Source of the DNA: Sphingomonas sp.
GTDB taxonomy: Bacteria > Pseudomonadota > Alphaproteobacteria > Sphingomonadales > Sphingomonadaceae
DNA length: 64,000 nt
Direction: 5' to 3'
Assembly (NCBI RefSeq): GCF_017304635.1
Contig: NZ_JAFKMA010000001.1
Location: 806,001-870,000, forward strand
Position numbers and translations under genes: made by a program. The first letter of the stretch is position 1; every line of letters starts with the position of its first letter. This document shows positions 8,738 through 17,614 of the stretch, piece after piece. The notes below the pieces were generated by a model. The model saw only the letters and a list, made by a program, of their open reading frames with translations, searched no databases and was not told the DNA's origin.

Positions 8738-8968
8738 TTACTTCTTGGTGAGGTTGAGGCCGCCGAAACGCTTGTTGAAGCGCGCCACCTGGCCGCCCGC
8801 ATCCAGCATCTGGCCGCGACCGCCGGTCCAGGCCGGGTGCGACAGCGGGTCGATCTCGAGCGTCATCGTGTCGCCTTCCTTGCCCCAGGTGGAGCGAGTC
8901 TGGTACTCGGTGCCGTCGGTCATCTTGACCGTAATCATGTGATAATCGGGATGCGTATCGGCCTTCAC
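8738..8968 (-). CDS. rpmE: 50S ribosomal protein L31, cysteine-free form
   Basis: This 76-residue ribosomal protein ([19 protein letters not shown]) has the characteristic [16 protein letters not shown] and RFNKRFGGL core. It contains no cysteine, so it is the zinc-independent (C-minus) type that remains on the ribosome under zinc limitation. A strong intrinsic terminator follows immediately. Upstream is fabZ with about 100 bases between, so it probably has its own promoter. Confidence 0.96.
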   Translation of the reverse strand: MKADTHPDYHMITVKMTDGTEYQTRSTWGKEGDTMTLEIDPLSHPAWTGGRGQMLDAGGQVARFNKRFGGLNLTKK

Positions 8969-9064
8969 GGGTAATTCCTTTGATGTGCCGCCGGTTTCCG
9001 ACCGGCCGCGAAGGGCGCGCGCCTAGCAGGCACGCGAGATATTTTCAACAGCATGGTGCAATCG

Positions 9065-9559
9065 TCAGTCGCTCGGCGGATCGGCGATCATCGCGGTGAA
9101 TTCGCATTCGGTCGCGACCTCGCCGTCGAGCAGCGCCTTGCCGGCGAACTTGCATACGCGGCTGCGCTTCTGGACGAACTCGACCTCGAGCCGCAGCAGC
9201 ACGCCGGGCTCGACCGGCTTGCGGAACTTCACCCCGTCGATCGACATGAAATAGACGAGCTTGCCGGAGCCGGCGAGGCCCAGGCTCTCGACCGCGAGCA
9301 CGCCGGCGGCCTGTGCCAGCGCTTCGACCTGGAGCACACCCGGCATGATCGGCCTTTCCGGGAAATGCCCCTGGAAGAATTCCTCGTTCATGCTGACCGC
9401 CTTGATCGCGGCGATCGACCGGTCGGGGATCAACTCCTCGACCCGGTCGACCAACAGCATCGGATAGCGATGCGGCAGCGCCGCCATCACGCGCTTGATG
9501 TCAAGCGGGGCCCCCGCGGAAGCGGGGGTGGACGTCGCTGCCGGGGTGTCGTCGCTCAC
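9065..9559 (-). CDS. fabZ: 3-hydroxyacyl-ACP dehydratase FabZ
   Basis: This hot-dog-fold enzyme of 164 residues dehydrates 3-hydroxyacyl-ACP in fatty acid synthesis. The catalytic pair is H65 ([13 protein letters not shown]) and E79 (VLQVEALAQ). The first 20 residues are an Ala/Pro/Thr-rich extension absent from E. coli FabZ, and part of its DNA is a perfect palindrome resembling a REP core (9511-9528). The start overlaps the Skp-like gene by 4 bases. In most proteobacteria fabZ sits between lpxD and lpxA; neither is present here, fitting a sphingomonad that makes glycosphingolipids instead of lipopolysaccharide. Confidence 0.96.
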   Translation of the reverse strand: MSDDTPAATSTPASAGAPLDIKRVMAALPHRYPMLLVDRVEELIPDRSIAAIKAVSMNEEFFQGHFPERPIMPGVLQVEALAQAAGVLAVESLGLAGSGKLVYFMSIDGVKFRKPVEPGVLLRLEVEFVQKRSRVCKFAGKALLDGEVATECEFTAMIADPPSD

Positions 9560-10197
9560 CGGGTGCGACGCGTGCCGGTCGGCGCCGGCGTCGGCGTGGT
9601 GACGGGCGCGGCGGGCGCCGCCGCCTGGCCAGCCTGGCCCGGCTGCCAGTTGGCGGGCGGGGTGATGCTGACCGCGGCGGTGTTCTTGTTCATCTCCGCC
9701 GTGATGTCGTCGGTGATATTGGCGGTGTTATCGGCCGTCAGCACCGCTTCCGGACGCACGACCAGCGAGATGCGCTTGGCGGCGAGCACATTCTTGAACG
9801 CGGTCTGCAGGCGCGGGCTGAGTTGCTCGATGACATAGGCACGAGCGCGCAGCGCGGGCAGTTCGGCGGTCGCGGCCTGCTGTTCCTGCTGCTGGATCGA
9901 CGCGAAGTTCGGCGCGGCGCGCATGCGAGCGAGCTCCTGCTCGTCGAGCTGGCCGTCCTTGTTGGTGTCGAACACCTGCTCCTGCGGCCCCAGCGCCTTG
10001 CGGATCGATTCGGCCTGGTCGAGCTGCGTCTTGTAGGTCGTGCGGATCTGGTTGATCGCGTTGGTGAAGGCGACCGACTGCGTCAGCGCAGCCTGCGGAT
10101 CGGCGACCGCGGCGGTCTGCGCCGAAGCCGACGACGCGGCGAGCATGCCGGTCAGCGCGATGGCGCCGAGGCCGAGCGAGGTGATCTTGATGGTCAT
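9556..10197 (-). CDS. OmpH/Skp family periplasmic chaperone with EF-hand loop
   Basis: This 213-residue protein has a signal peptide (about residues 1-26, ending SASAQ) and a mainly helical, glutamine-rich OmpH/Skp body. Its place immediately after bamA (TGATG overlap) supports an outer membrane protein chaperone role. Unusually, residues 77-88 ([12 protein letters not shown]) form a perfect 12-residue EF-hand calcium loop with acidic ligands at positions 1, 5, 9 and 12 and Asn at 3. A Pro/Ala/Thr-rich C-terminal tail follows. I chose the ATG at 10197 because an N-terminal signal peptide begins there; longer frames run antisense-like into bamA. Confidence 0.85.
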   Translation of the reverse strand: MTIKITSLGLGAIALTGMLAASSASAQTAAVADPQAALTQSVAFTNAINQIRTTYKTQLDQAESIRKALGPQEQVFDTNKDGQLDEQELARMRAAPNFASIQQQEQQAATAELPALRARAYVIEQLSPRLQTAFKNVLAAKRISLVVRPEAVLTADNTANITDDITAEMNKNTAAVSITPPANWQPGQAGQAAAPAAPVTTPTPAPTGTRRTR

Positions 10198-12977
10198 CAG
10201 AATTGGGTTCCTACGTTGAAGGTCACAAGTTTGGTGTCGTCGCCCTTGTCGTGGAGCAACGCTTTCGCGATATCGATGCGCAACGGCCCGAACGGCGAAT
10301 TCCAGTTCACCCCGAAACCGATCGAGATGCGCGGCCGCGGCGAGTCGCCGACGAACCGCTCCAGGTACGGGCCGTACGGCACCGAGTAATTGCTGTTGGC
10401 CGACGACCCGGCGCACGCGCCGCCGTACGTCGCCGAATAACCGGTCGCGCAGGTCGTCAACAGGCTGGGGTTCGTCGCGTCGGTCGACGGCACCTGGTAC
10501 AACGGCACCTGCGTCCCGTTCACGGTCGCATATTGCTGCTGCTGGTACGGCTGAACGATGCCGTTGACGACCGGATAGCATGGCGTGGTCTGGCCGGTCG
10601 TGCAGGTCGTCGTCAGCTGCGGCCGACGCACGCCGAACACGGCGCCGACGTCCATGAAGATGCTCGGCCGCAAGCCCAGCTCGCGCACGCCGCCGCCGAG
10701 CGGCGGTTCGAGTTCGAACCGGACCAGGTAATAGGCCCGGCCGCCCAGCGCATCGTCGATGATCGAGTTCTTGTCGGTCGACAGCGTCTGCGTCGTGACG
10801 CCGGTCGTCGCGTCGGTGTTGGTGACGTACGGGATGCGCTGAACGCGCGGGCCGACGCCGCGGATGTCGAAGCCGCGAATCTGCGGCTCGCCCAAGTAGA
10901 AGCGGTCGGTGATGCGGATCGGATCGCTGCCGTCGGCCGGCGTGCTTTGCAGGCTCTTGATGTAGCCGGCCTCGCCATTGACCGAGAAGATCCAGCCCTT
11001 GCCGAGGTTCATGTACTTGCTCGCCTCGATACGCGAGCGGATGTAGCGGACGTCGCCGCCCAACCCGGCGACATCCTGGCTCAGCACCAGCCGCTTGCCG
11101 GCGGTCGGACGCAGGCGGCTGTTCAGGCTGTCATAGACCAGCGAATAGCCGATCATCGACGTCACGCGGTTGCCGATCGCGTCGCAGAGGTAGCGTCCGG
11201 CGACGAACGGGTTGCAGACGCCGTTGGTGAAATAGGTCGCCTGGTCCAGCCCGACCTTGTCGAACGTCAGCCCGTAGCGGCCGGACAGCGACCAATATTC
11301 GGTCAGCGGCACGCCGGTGCGCACCTGGAACCCGGTCGAGACCTGCGAATAGGTCGTCTGACGCTGGTCGCCGATATAGTTGAACGAGTTATAGTCGCGG
11401 CGGAAGATGTCGACGCCGACGGCGACGTTCTTGTCGAACAGATACGGCTCGGTGAAGCCCAGGCTGACCGACTTCGAATAGACCGAATAGTCGACGTTGG
11501 CGCGCAGTTCCTGGCCCTTGCCGCGGAAGTTGCGCTGGGTGATGCCGGCCTGGATGATGAACCGCTCGAGGCTCGAATAACCCGCCGACAGCGACAGTTC
11601 GCCGGTCGGCTTTTCCTCGACGTTCGCGTTGAGCACGACGCGGTCGGCGGCCGAGCCCTGCTCGTTCTTGATCTCGAACTTGTCCTGAAAGAAGCCGAGC
11701 GAATTGATGCGGTCGGTCGAGCGCTTGACCTGGAAGCTGTTGAAGGCGTCACCCTCCGCCAGACGGATTTCGCGGCGGATCACCTTGTCCTGGGTCTGGC
11801 GGTTGCCGGTGATCTCGATCCGCTCGACATAGGTCCGCTTGGCCTCGGCGATGTGGAAGTTGATCGCCATCGTCAGGTTTTCTTTGTTCGGCACGAACTC
11901 CGGGTTCACTTCGGTGAACGCGTAGCCGAACAGCCCGGCGGTCTGGCTGAGGCTGTCGACCGTGTCCTCGACCTTCTTGGCGTTGTACCAGTCGCCCTTC
12001 GTGATGCCGAGCGACGAGGCGAGCTTCTTGTTGTCGAAGTCGCGGATGTCGCTGTCGACGGTCACGTCGCCGAACTTGTAGCGCGGCCCTTCCTCGACCA
12101 CGTAGGTGATGATGAAATCACGCTTGTCAGGCGTCAGTTCGGCCACCGCGGAGGTCACGCGGAAATCGGCATAGCCCTGCGTCAGATAGAACTTGCGCAG
12201 CTGCTGCTGATCGTAGGCCAGGCGATCCTGGTCGTACGACGTGTTCGACGAGAAGAAGCGGAAGAAGCGCGCCTGCTTCGTCACCATCTGCTGGCGCAGC
12301 TTGTCGTCGGAGAAGACCTGGTTGCCGATGATGTTGATCGCTCGGACCTTCGACTTCGGCCCCTCGTCGATCTCGAACACCACGTCGACGCGGTTCTGGT
12401 CGAGGCTGACCATCTTCGGCTCGATCCGCGCGGCGAAGCGGCCCTGGCGGCGATAGAGCTCGACGATGCGGCCGACGTCCTGACGGACGGCCGTGCGCGT
12501 GAAGATCTGGCGCGGCGCGAGCTTGATTTCCTTCGTGATCTTGTCCGACTTGAGGGTCGAATTGCCCTCCAGGATCACGCGGTTGATGATCGGGTTCTCG
12601 CGGATGCGCAGCGTGATGTCGCCGGTCTCCGCGCCGGCGATCGACACGTCGGCGAACAGGTCGCTCGCGTAGAGATCGCGGATCGCCTGGTCGAGCGTCT
12701 CGTTCGAATAGGCCTGGCCGACGCGCAGCTTTGTGTAGCTCAGCACCGTCTCGGGCTCGATCCGCTGCGATCCCTCGACGCGCAGCGAGTGGATCACGCG
12801 CTGCGGCGCGACCGCCGCCGGCACCGGCGCGGGAGTCGCCGGCGCGGCCGGGGTCGGCGCGGCCGCCGGCGCCTTGCGCGGCGCGGTCTGCGCCATCGCC
12901 ACCGGCGACAGGATCGTCCCCGCCATCAACACCGCGGCGGCGCGCGTCCCGAACTTCGAAGCCTTGATAATCACCAT
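10197..12977 (-). CDS. bamA: Outer membrane protein assembly factor BamA
   Basis: This Omp85 protein of 926 residues is the core of the beta-barrel assembly machine. A signal peptide and Pro/Ala-rich linker precede five POTRA repeats (from about residue 62, VIHSLRVEGSQRIEP) and a 16-strand barrel ending in the aromatic C-terminus NVGTQF. The penultimate barrel segment VNWNSPFGPLRIDIA is the family signature. The extracellular loop before it, encoded at about 10385-10620, is roughly 80 residues long, Gln/Tyr/Thr-rich and contains four cysteines, longer than in enteric BamA. Upstream is rseP, downstream the skp-like gene with a one-base overlap. Confidence 0.97.
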   Translation of the reverse strand: MVIIKASKFGTRAAAVLMAGTILSPVAMAQTAPRKAPAAAPTPAAPATPAPVPAAVAPQRVIHSLRVEGSQRIEPETVLSYTKLRVGQAYSNETLDQAIRDLYASDLFADVSIAGAETGDITLRIRENPIINRVILEGNSTLKSDKITKEIKLAPRQIFTRTAVRQDVGRIVELYRRQGRFAARIEPKMVSLDQNRVDVVFEIDEGPKSKVRAINIIGNQVFSDDKLRQQMVTKQARFFRFFSSNTSYDQDRLAYDQQQLRKFYLTQGYADFRVTSAVAELTPDKRDFIITYVVEEGPRYKFGDVTVDSDIRDFDNKKLASSLGITKGDWYNAKKVEDTVDSLSQTAGLFGYAFTEVNPEFVPNKENLTMAINFHIAEAKRTYVERIEITGNRQTQDKVIRREIRLAEGDAFNSFQVKRSTDRINSLGFFQDKFEIKNEQGSAADRVVLNANVEEKPTGELSLSAGYSSLERFIIQAGITQRNFRGKGQELRANVDYSVYSKSVSLGFTEPYLFDKNVAVGVDIFRRDYNSFNYIGDQRQTTYSQVSTGFQVRTGVPLTEYWSLSGRYGLTFDKVGLDQATYFTNGVCNPFVAGRYLCDAIGNRVTSMIGYSLVYDSLNSRLRPTAGKRLVLSQDVAGLGGDVRYIRSRIEASKYMNLGKGWIFSVNGEAGYIKSLQSTPADGSDPIRITDRFYLGEPQIRGFDIRGVGPRVQRIPYVTNTDATTGVTTQTLSTDKNSIIDDALGGRAYYLVRFELEPPLGGGVRELGLRPSIFMDVGAVFGVRRPQLTTTCTTGQTTPCYPVVNGIVQPYQQQQYATVNGTQVPLYQVPSTDATNPSLLTTCATGYSATYGGACAGSSANSNYSVPYGPYLERFVGDSPRPRISIGFGVNWNSPFGPLRIDIAKALLHDKGDDTKLVTFNVGTQF

Positions 12978-13064
12978 TCCACCCCAGCCGGATAGCCACT
13001 TGCCGTCGCGTATGAACCGGCGCGCCCGCCCTGCCCCACTTGGGTCAACCGATCAACCCGGCCC

Positions 13065-14195
13065 TCACCCGATCAATCCCTTAAGGTGCTGCCAAAGCCC
13101 GACCTTGCCGAGATCGTTGAACGTCACGACTAGGAACAGCGCCAGGATCACCGCCAGTCCACCGCGGAACGCCCATTCCTGGATCTGCGGCGTCACCGGA
13201 CGCCGCCGCACCGCCTCGATTGCATAGAACAGCAAATGTCCACCATCTAGCATCGGAACTGGCAACAGGTTGATGAACCCCAAATTAATCGAAATGAACG
13301 CGATCAGGCTGACGAAGTCGATCCAGCCCAGGCTCAATTGTTCGCCCGATACTTTCGCCATGCTGACGATACCGGACATGTCCTTGACCGAGCGCTCGCC
13401 GATCAGCAGCTGGCCCAGCGTCTCGCCGGTCATGCGGATCAGGTCGCCGACCTGGCCGATCGCCACGATCGGCGCCTCCAGCACGCCGACCCGCGCGAAC
13501 CGTACTTCGCCCGGATGGACGCCGAGCACGCCGATATCCTGCGCGTTGCCGAACTTGTCGGTCTGGCGCGCGGTTCCGATGACGCCGTCCGCCGACAAAT
13601 GCCGGCCGCCGCGATCGTAATCGACGCGGACCGGCTGGCCGGCGCGGATCACGACGTACATGCGCAGTTCGTCGAAGGTATCGACGGGGCGTCCGCCGAT
13701 CGCGGTGATGCGGTCGCCGGGCTGCAAACCGATGCTCGCCGCCATCGTCCCCTGCTCGACCGAGCCGACCTGCGTCGTCGTCGTGCTGACGCCATAGGCC
13801 AGCGCGAACCCGGTCAGGATCAGCACCGCCAGCAGGAAATTGGTCACCGGCCCGGCCAGCACGACGATCGCGCGCTGCCACACCTTCTTCGACTGGAACG
13901 TCCTGGCGCGCTCTTCGGGCGGGAGCGCGAGCCACGCCGGATCGGTCAGCCCGGCCGGGCTCATGTCGCCGGCGAAGCGGACATAGCCGCCGAGCGGCAG
14001 CACCGACAGCTTCCACCGCGTGCCGCGCTTGTCGGTCCAGCCGGCGATCTCCGGCCCGAACCCGATCGAGAAGGCGTCCGCCTTGATCCCGAACCAACGC
14101 CCGGCGAAATAATGGCCGAGCTCGTGAAAGAAGACGAGCGGCCCCAGCATCAGCACGAAGGCGACGAGCGTGAGGATGATTCCGGGGCTCTGCAT
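13065..14195 (-). CDS. rseP: RIP metalloprotease RseP (site-2 protease)
   Basis: This inner-membrane zinc protease of 376 residues cleaves membrane-embedded anti-sigma factors and signal peptide remnants. HELGH is at residues 24-28. A PDZ domain occupies the middle (VEQGTMAASIGLQPGDRITAIGG split by linker), and the second metal motif lies in NLLPVPMLDGG near the C-terminus. I chose the ATG at 14195, which overlaps the dxr stop as TGATG; a TTG 12 bases upstream is less likely. Gene order dxr-rseP-bamA is conserved in proteobacteria and links envelope stress sensing to barrel assembly. Confidence 0.95.
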   Translation of the reverse strand: MQSPGIILTLVAFVLMLGPLVFFHELGHYFAGRWFGIKADAFSIGFGPEIAGWTDKRGTRWKLSVLPLGGYVRFAGDMSPAGLTDPAWLALPPEERARTFQSKKVWQRAIVVLAGPVTNFLLAVLILTGFALAYGVSTTTTQVGSVEQGTMAASIGLQPGDRITAIGGRPVDTFDELRMYVVIRAGQPVRVDYDRGGRHLSADGVIGTARQTDKFGNAQDIGVLGVHPGEVRFARVGVLEAPIVAIGQVGDLIRMTGETLGQLLIGERSVKDMSGIVSMAKVSGEQLSLGWIDFVSLIAFISINLGFINLLPVPMLDGGHLLFYAIEAVRRRPVTPQIQEWAFRGGLAVILALFLVVTFNDLGKVGLWQHLKGLIG

Positions 14196-15352
14196 CAGGT
14201 CACGCAATCCTCTACACGTTCACCTGCGATCCTGCGTGCCCCCGCGTCGATCGCCAGGACCTCGTCCAGCGTTTCCGGCGCCGGCGGGTCGTACCGGTCG
14301 AGCGTATCGCCGACGATTGCGGCAATTTCGAGGAAGCCGATGCGACGATCGAGGAAAGCCGCCACCGCGACTTCGTTGGCGGCGTTCAGGATGGCGGGAC
14401 GCGCGCCGCTTGCCTCCAATGCCTGACGCGCGAGGGCCAGCGCCGGGAACCGCTCGGCATCGGGTGCGGCGAAATCGAGGCGGCCGATCGCGACCAGATC
14501 CAGCGGTGCCATCGGCGTCGCGATCCGGTCCGGCCAGGCCAGGCAATGCGCGATCGGCACCCGCATGTCGGGCGGGCCGAGCTGCGCCAGCGTCGAGCCG
14601 TCGACATATTCGACCAGCGAGTGGATCACCGATTGCGGATGGATGACGATCTCGATCCGCTCGGGCGGCACCGGGAACAGCCGCGCCGCCTCGATCAGCT
14701 CCAACCCCTTGTTCATCAGGGTCGCCGAATCGACCGAGATCTTGGCCCCCATCGACCAATTGGGGTGCGCGACCGCCTGCTCCGGCGTGACGTCGCGCAT
14801 CGCGTCGCAAGTCCAGTCGCGGAACGGGCCGCCGCTCGCGGTCAGGATGATGCGGCGGACGCGGTCGATCTGTCTGGGGTCGAGGCACTGGAAGATGGCG
14901 TTGTGCTCGGAATCGGCCGGCAGCAGCGTCGCGCCCGATCGCCGCGCCGCCGCCAGGATCACGTCGCCGGCCGACACCAGCGGCTCCTTGTTGGCGAGTA
15001 CCACCGTGCCGCCCGCCTCGATCGCCGCCATCACCGGACCGAGCCCGGCGACTCCGACGATCGCCGCCATCGTCAGGTCGGCACCCGATCGCGCGGCCTC
15101 GCAGACCGCCCGCGCGCCACCGGCCGTGCCGATATTGGTGCCGCGCAACGCCTCGCGCAGCGCCGGCAGGCAGCTCTCGTCGGCGACCACCGCCAGTTCC
15201 GCGCGCGTCCGGATCGCCGCTGCCGCCAGTCGCTCGACGTCGCAATTGGCGGTCAGCGCCATGACGCGGAACCGGTCGGGCGAGCGCTCGATCAGGTCGA
15301 GCGTCGAGGTGCCGACCGATCCGGTCGCGCCCAGGACGGTGATCGATTTCAT
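14195..15352 (-). CDS. dxr: 1-deoxy-D-xylulose 5-phosphate reductoisomerase
   Basis: This 385-residue enzyme catalyses the first committed step of the MEP isoprenoid pathway, converting DXP to MEP with NADPH. The nucleotide-binding loop GATGSVG is at residues 8-14. [11 protein letters not shown], the substrate/metal segment [15 protein letters not shown] and the [17 protein letters not shown] motif are intact. The ATG at 15352 overlaps the cdsA stop by 4 bases. Its product leads to isopentenyl diphosphate, used by UppS two genes upstream, so the operon joins precursor and carrier-lipid synthesis. Confidence 0.97.
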   Translation of the reverse strand: MKSITVLGATGSVGTSTLDLIERSPDRFRVMALTANCDVERLAAAAIRTRAELAVVADESCLPALREALRGTNIGTAGGARAVCEAARSGADLTMAAIVGVAGLGPVMAAIEAGGTVVLANKEPLVSAGDVILAAARRSGATLLPADSEHNAIFQCLDPRQIDRVRRIILTASGGPFRDWTCDAMRDVTPEQAVAHPNWSMGAKISVDSATLMNKGLELIEAARLFPVPPERIEIVIHPQSVIHSLVEYVDGSTLAQLGPPDMRVPIAHCLAWPDRIATPMAPLDLVAIGRLDFAAPDAERFPALALARQALEASGARPAILNAANEVAVAAFLDRRIGFLEIAAIVGDTLDRYDPPAPETLDEVLAIDAGARRIAGERVEDCVT

Positions 15353-16155
15353 CGAACCAGCAGGACCAGCAACGCCGCGACCGGAGCCACCGGGACCAGC
15401 CCATCGAGCCGATCGAGCACGCCGCCATGGCCGGGCAGCAGATTGCCGCTGTCCTTCTTCCCCGCGCGCCGCTTCAGCCAGCTTTCGAACAGGTCGCCGC
15501 CCTGCGCAAGCGTGGCGAGCACCGGCGTCGTCAGCGCGAGCAGCAGGGGCAGGCCGGCGAACCCGTGCAGGAAAAAGGCGAACAATGTCGCCGCCGCCAT
15601 CCCGCCGATCAGCCCCGCCCAGGTCTTGTTCGGGCTGACGCGTGGCGCGAGCTTCGGCCCGCCGATGAAGCGCCCGGCGAAATAGGCGCCGATATCGGTC
15701 GACCACACCAGCGCCAGCGTCCAGATCGTGTAGAGCAGGCCGATATGCCCCAGCCGGACGGTGTTCTCCTGCCGGATCAGCAGCAGCGCCAGCACCGGCA
15801 CCCCGACATAGACCACGCCCCACGCCAGCCACGCCCGCCGCGTTACCGCGCCGACGAAGAAGAACGCCGCGAAGATCAGCCCGAGCGCCAGAAACCCCGG
15901 CCCCGCCGCGACCCCGGGCGTCATGATCGCCAGCGGCACGAACAGCGCGTAGAGCGCCAGCCGCTTCGGCCAAGACGGCGTGTCGAACAGGTCGGCCCAC
16001 TCCGCCATCATCGCCAGCGCGATTACCGTCAGCAACGCCCAGAACACGATCCCGCCCAGGATCACCGCAACCAGCGCGACCGTGATGAGCGCCAGCCCGG
16101 TGACGACGCGTAGCACCAGTTCGGACGGTTGTCTGGGCTTGGCGGGATCTCTCAC
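15349..16155 (-). CDS. cdsA: Phosphatidate cytidylyltransferase
   Basis: This polytopic inner-membrane enzyme of 268 residues makes CDP-diacylglycerol from phosphatidate and CTP. Multiple hydrophobic segments lead to the family signature region: [27 protein letters not shown] and [11 protein letters not shown] near the C-terminus. The preferred start is a GTG at 16155 ([12 protein letters not shown]), 7 bases after the uppS stop; the frame upstream of it is antisense-like arginine-rich sequence. It feeds PssA and Psd, encoded at 21-22.6 kb. Confidence 0.93.
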   Translation of the reverse strand: MRDPAKPRQPSELVLRVVTGLALITVALVAVILGGIVFWALLTVIALAMMAEWADLFDTPSWPKRLALYALFVPLAIMTPGVAAGPGFLALGLIFAAFFFVGAVTRRAWLAWGVVYVGVPVLALLLIRQENTVRLGHIGLLYTIWTLALVWSTDIGAYFAGRFIGGPKLAPRVSPNKTWAGLIGGMAAATLFAFFLHGFAGLPLLLALTTPVLATLAQGGDLFESWLKRRAGKKDSGNLLPGHGGVLDRLDGLVPVAPVAALLVLLVR

Positions 16156-16162
16156 CGGCGGC

Positions 16163-16906
16163 TCACAACCCGCCGAAGCGGCGCTGGCGCTGGCCGAACG
16201 CCGCGACCGCCTCGCCCAGCGCGGCTTCGTCGAAATCGGGCCACAGCGTGTCGACGAACAGCAGTTCGGCATAGGCCGCCTGCCACAACAGGAAATTGGA
16301 CAGCCGCTGCTCGCCCGAGGTGCGGATCAGCAGGTCGAGCGGCGGCAGGTCGGACGTTTCGAGCAGGCCCTCGATCGCCGCAGCGTCGATCTCCGCCGCC
16401 GCCATCGCGCCATCACGGACTCGCTCGGCCAGCACGCGCGTGGCCTTGGCCAATTCCGCCTGCGACCCGTAATTGAGCGCGATCACCAGCAGCGGACCCG
16501 TGTTGCTCGCCGTCCGCGCCATCGCGTCGTCGATCATCGCCACCGTGTCGGGCGAGAAGCGGCGGTAGTCGCCGATGATCCGCAGCCGCACGTTGTCACG
16601 GATGATCTCCGCCAGGTCGTTGCGGATGAACCAGCGCAACAGGCCCATCAGGTCGCCGACTTCCTCGGCCGGGCGGCGCCAGTTCTCCGACGAGAAGGCA
16701 TAGAGCGTCAGCGCCTCGACCCCCAGCCGCCGCGCCTCGCGCGACACGCGGCGGACCGCCTCGACGCCCTGCTTGTGCCCGGCGAGCCGCGGCAGATGCC
16801 GCTTCTTCGCCCAGCGCCCGTTGCCGTCCATGATGATCGCGACGTGGCGCGGCAGCACGCCGCCGCCGATCGCGATCGCGGGATCCGCCGCCATGACCCT
16901 GCCCAT
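16163..16906 (-). CDS. uppS: Isoprenyl transferase (undecaprenyl diphosphate synthase)
   Basis: This cis-prenyltransferase of 247 residues builds the C55 carrier lipid for peptidoglycan and polysaccharide export. The catalytic aspartate D27 is in IIMDGNGRWAKKR. HKQGVEAVRR, TLYAFSSENWRRP and the late LLIRTSGEQRLSNFLLWQ and LWPDFDE motifs are all present. It lies between frr (separated by a palindromic repeat pair) and cdsA, as in most proteobacteria. A second in-frame ATG 12 bases downstream (MAADPAI) could be the true start. Confidence 0.97.
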   Translation of the reverse strand: MGRVMAADPAIAIGGGVLPRHVAIIMDGNGRWAKKRHLPRLAGHKQGVEAVRRVSREARRLGVEALTLYAFSSENWRRPAEEVGDLMGLLRWFIRNDLAEIIRDNVRLRIIGDYRRFSPDTVAMIDDAMARTASNTGPLLVIALNYGSQAELAKATRVLAERVRDGAMAAAEIDAAAIEGLLETSDLPPLDLLIRTSGEQRLSNFLLWQAAYAELLFVDTLWPDFDEAALGEAVAAFGQRQRRFGGL

Positions 16907-16908
16907 CC

Positions 16909-17017
16909 GTCATTCCCGCAAAAGCGGGGACCCATCTCCGGCGGCGGTCCGACACGGCAACGGCCGTTGCAGGGCGGGCAAGCTCGGAAGCTGGGTCCCC
17001 GCTTTCGCGGGGCTGAC
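16909..17017. repeat. Inverted pair of REP-like palindromes between frr and uppS
   Basis: Two copies of a REP-like unit face each other. The left arm reads GTCATTCCCGCAAAAGCGGGG at its outer end (given here in part: GTCATTCCCGC core, 16909 onward); the right arm ends CGGGGCTGAC at 17017. Each arm contains its own stem of the CCCGC/GCGGG type followed by ACCCA. The same family recurs at 45755-45840. Such paired units usually sit between genes and may form mRNA stabilising or attenuating hairpins. Confidence 0.75.
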
Positions 17018-17046
17018 GTTGATGGAGAGGGCGAACGCGCCGCGCG

Positions 17047-17604
17047 TCACTGGCCCAGGATTTCCTTTTCCTTCGACTGCGCGGCGGCGTCGATGTCGGC
17101 GATGGTGCTATCGGTCAGCTTCTGCACCTCGGTCTCGTGGCGCTTGCGCTCGTCTTCCGAATAGACGCCCTTCTTCTCGTCGGTCTTCAGGCTGTCCATT
17201 CCGTCCCGGCGGACGTTGCGGGCGGCGATGCGCGCCTTCTCCGCATAGCTGCCGGCGAGCTTCGCCAGTTCCTTGCGGCGTTCCTCGGTCAGATCGGGTA
17301 TCGGCAGGCGCAGCGTGTTGCCGTCGTTGATCGGGTTGAGCCCGAGCCCGGCCGAACGGATCGCCTTTTCCACCGGGCCGATGTTCGACTTGTCCCACAC
17401 CTGCACCGACAGCATGCGCGGCTCCGGCGCCGATACCGTCGCGACCTGGTTGAGCGGCATGTGTGCGCCGTACACCTCGACCGTGATCGGATCGAGCAAC
17501 GCGGTCGACGCGCGACCGGTGCGCAAGCCGCCCAGGTCATGCTTCAGCGCCTCGACGCTGCCCGCCATGCGGCGCTCCAGGTCGGCCTTGTCGTAAGCGG
17601 CCAT
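17047..17604 (-). CDS. frr: Ribosome recycling factor
   Basis: This 185-residue factor splits post-termination ribosomes together with EF-G. The N-terminal helix [25 protein letters not shown], the [21 protein letters not shown] domain and the C-terminal helical [23 protein letters not shown] match the family over its full length. It follows pyrH by 10 bases, keeping the rpsB-tsf-pyrH-frr order. A REP-like pair separates it from uppS. ATG at 17604. Confidence 0.97.
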   Translation of the reverse strand: MAAYDKADLERRMAGSVEALKHDLGGLRTGRASTALLDPITVEVYGAHMPLNQVATVSAPEPRMLSVQVWDKSNIGPVEKAIRSAGLGLNPINDGNTLRLPIPDLTEERRKELAKLAGSYAEKARIAARNVRRDGMDSLKTDEKKGVYSEDERKRHETEVQKLTDSTIADIDAAAQSKEKEILGQ

Positions 17605-17614
17605 CGTCTCTCTC

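Noticed and set aside
10203-12995. 930-codon plus-strand open frame over bamA
   Set aside because: It is the antisense shadow of bamA in high-GC DNA, rich in Arg, Asp, Val and His repeats, without a domain or ribosome binding site.
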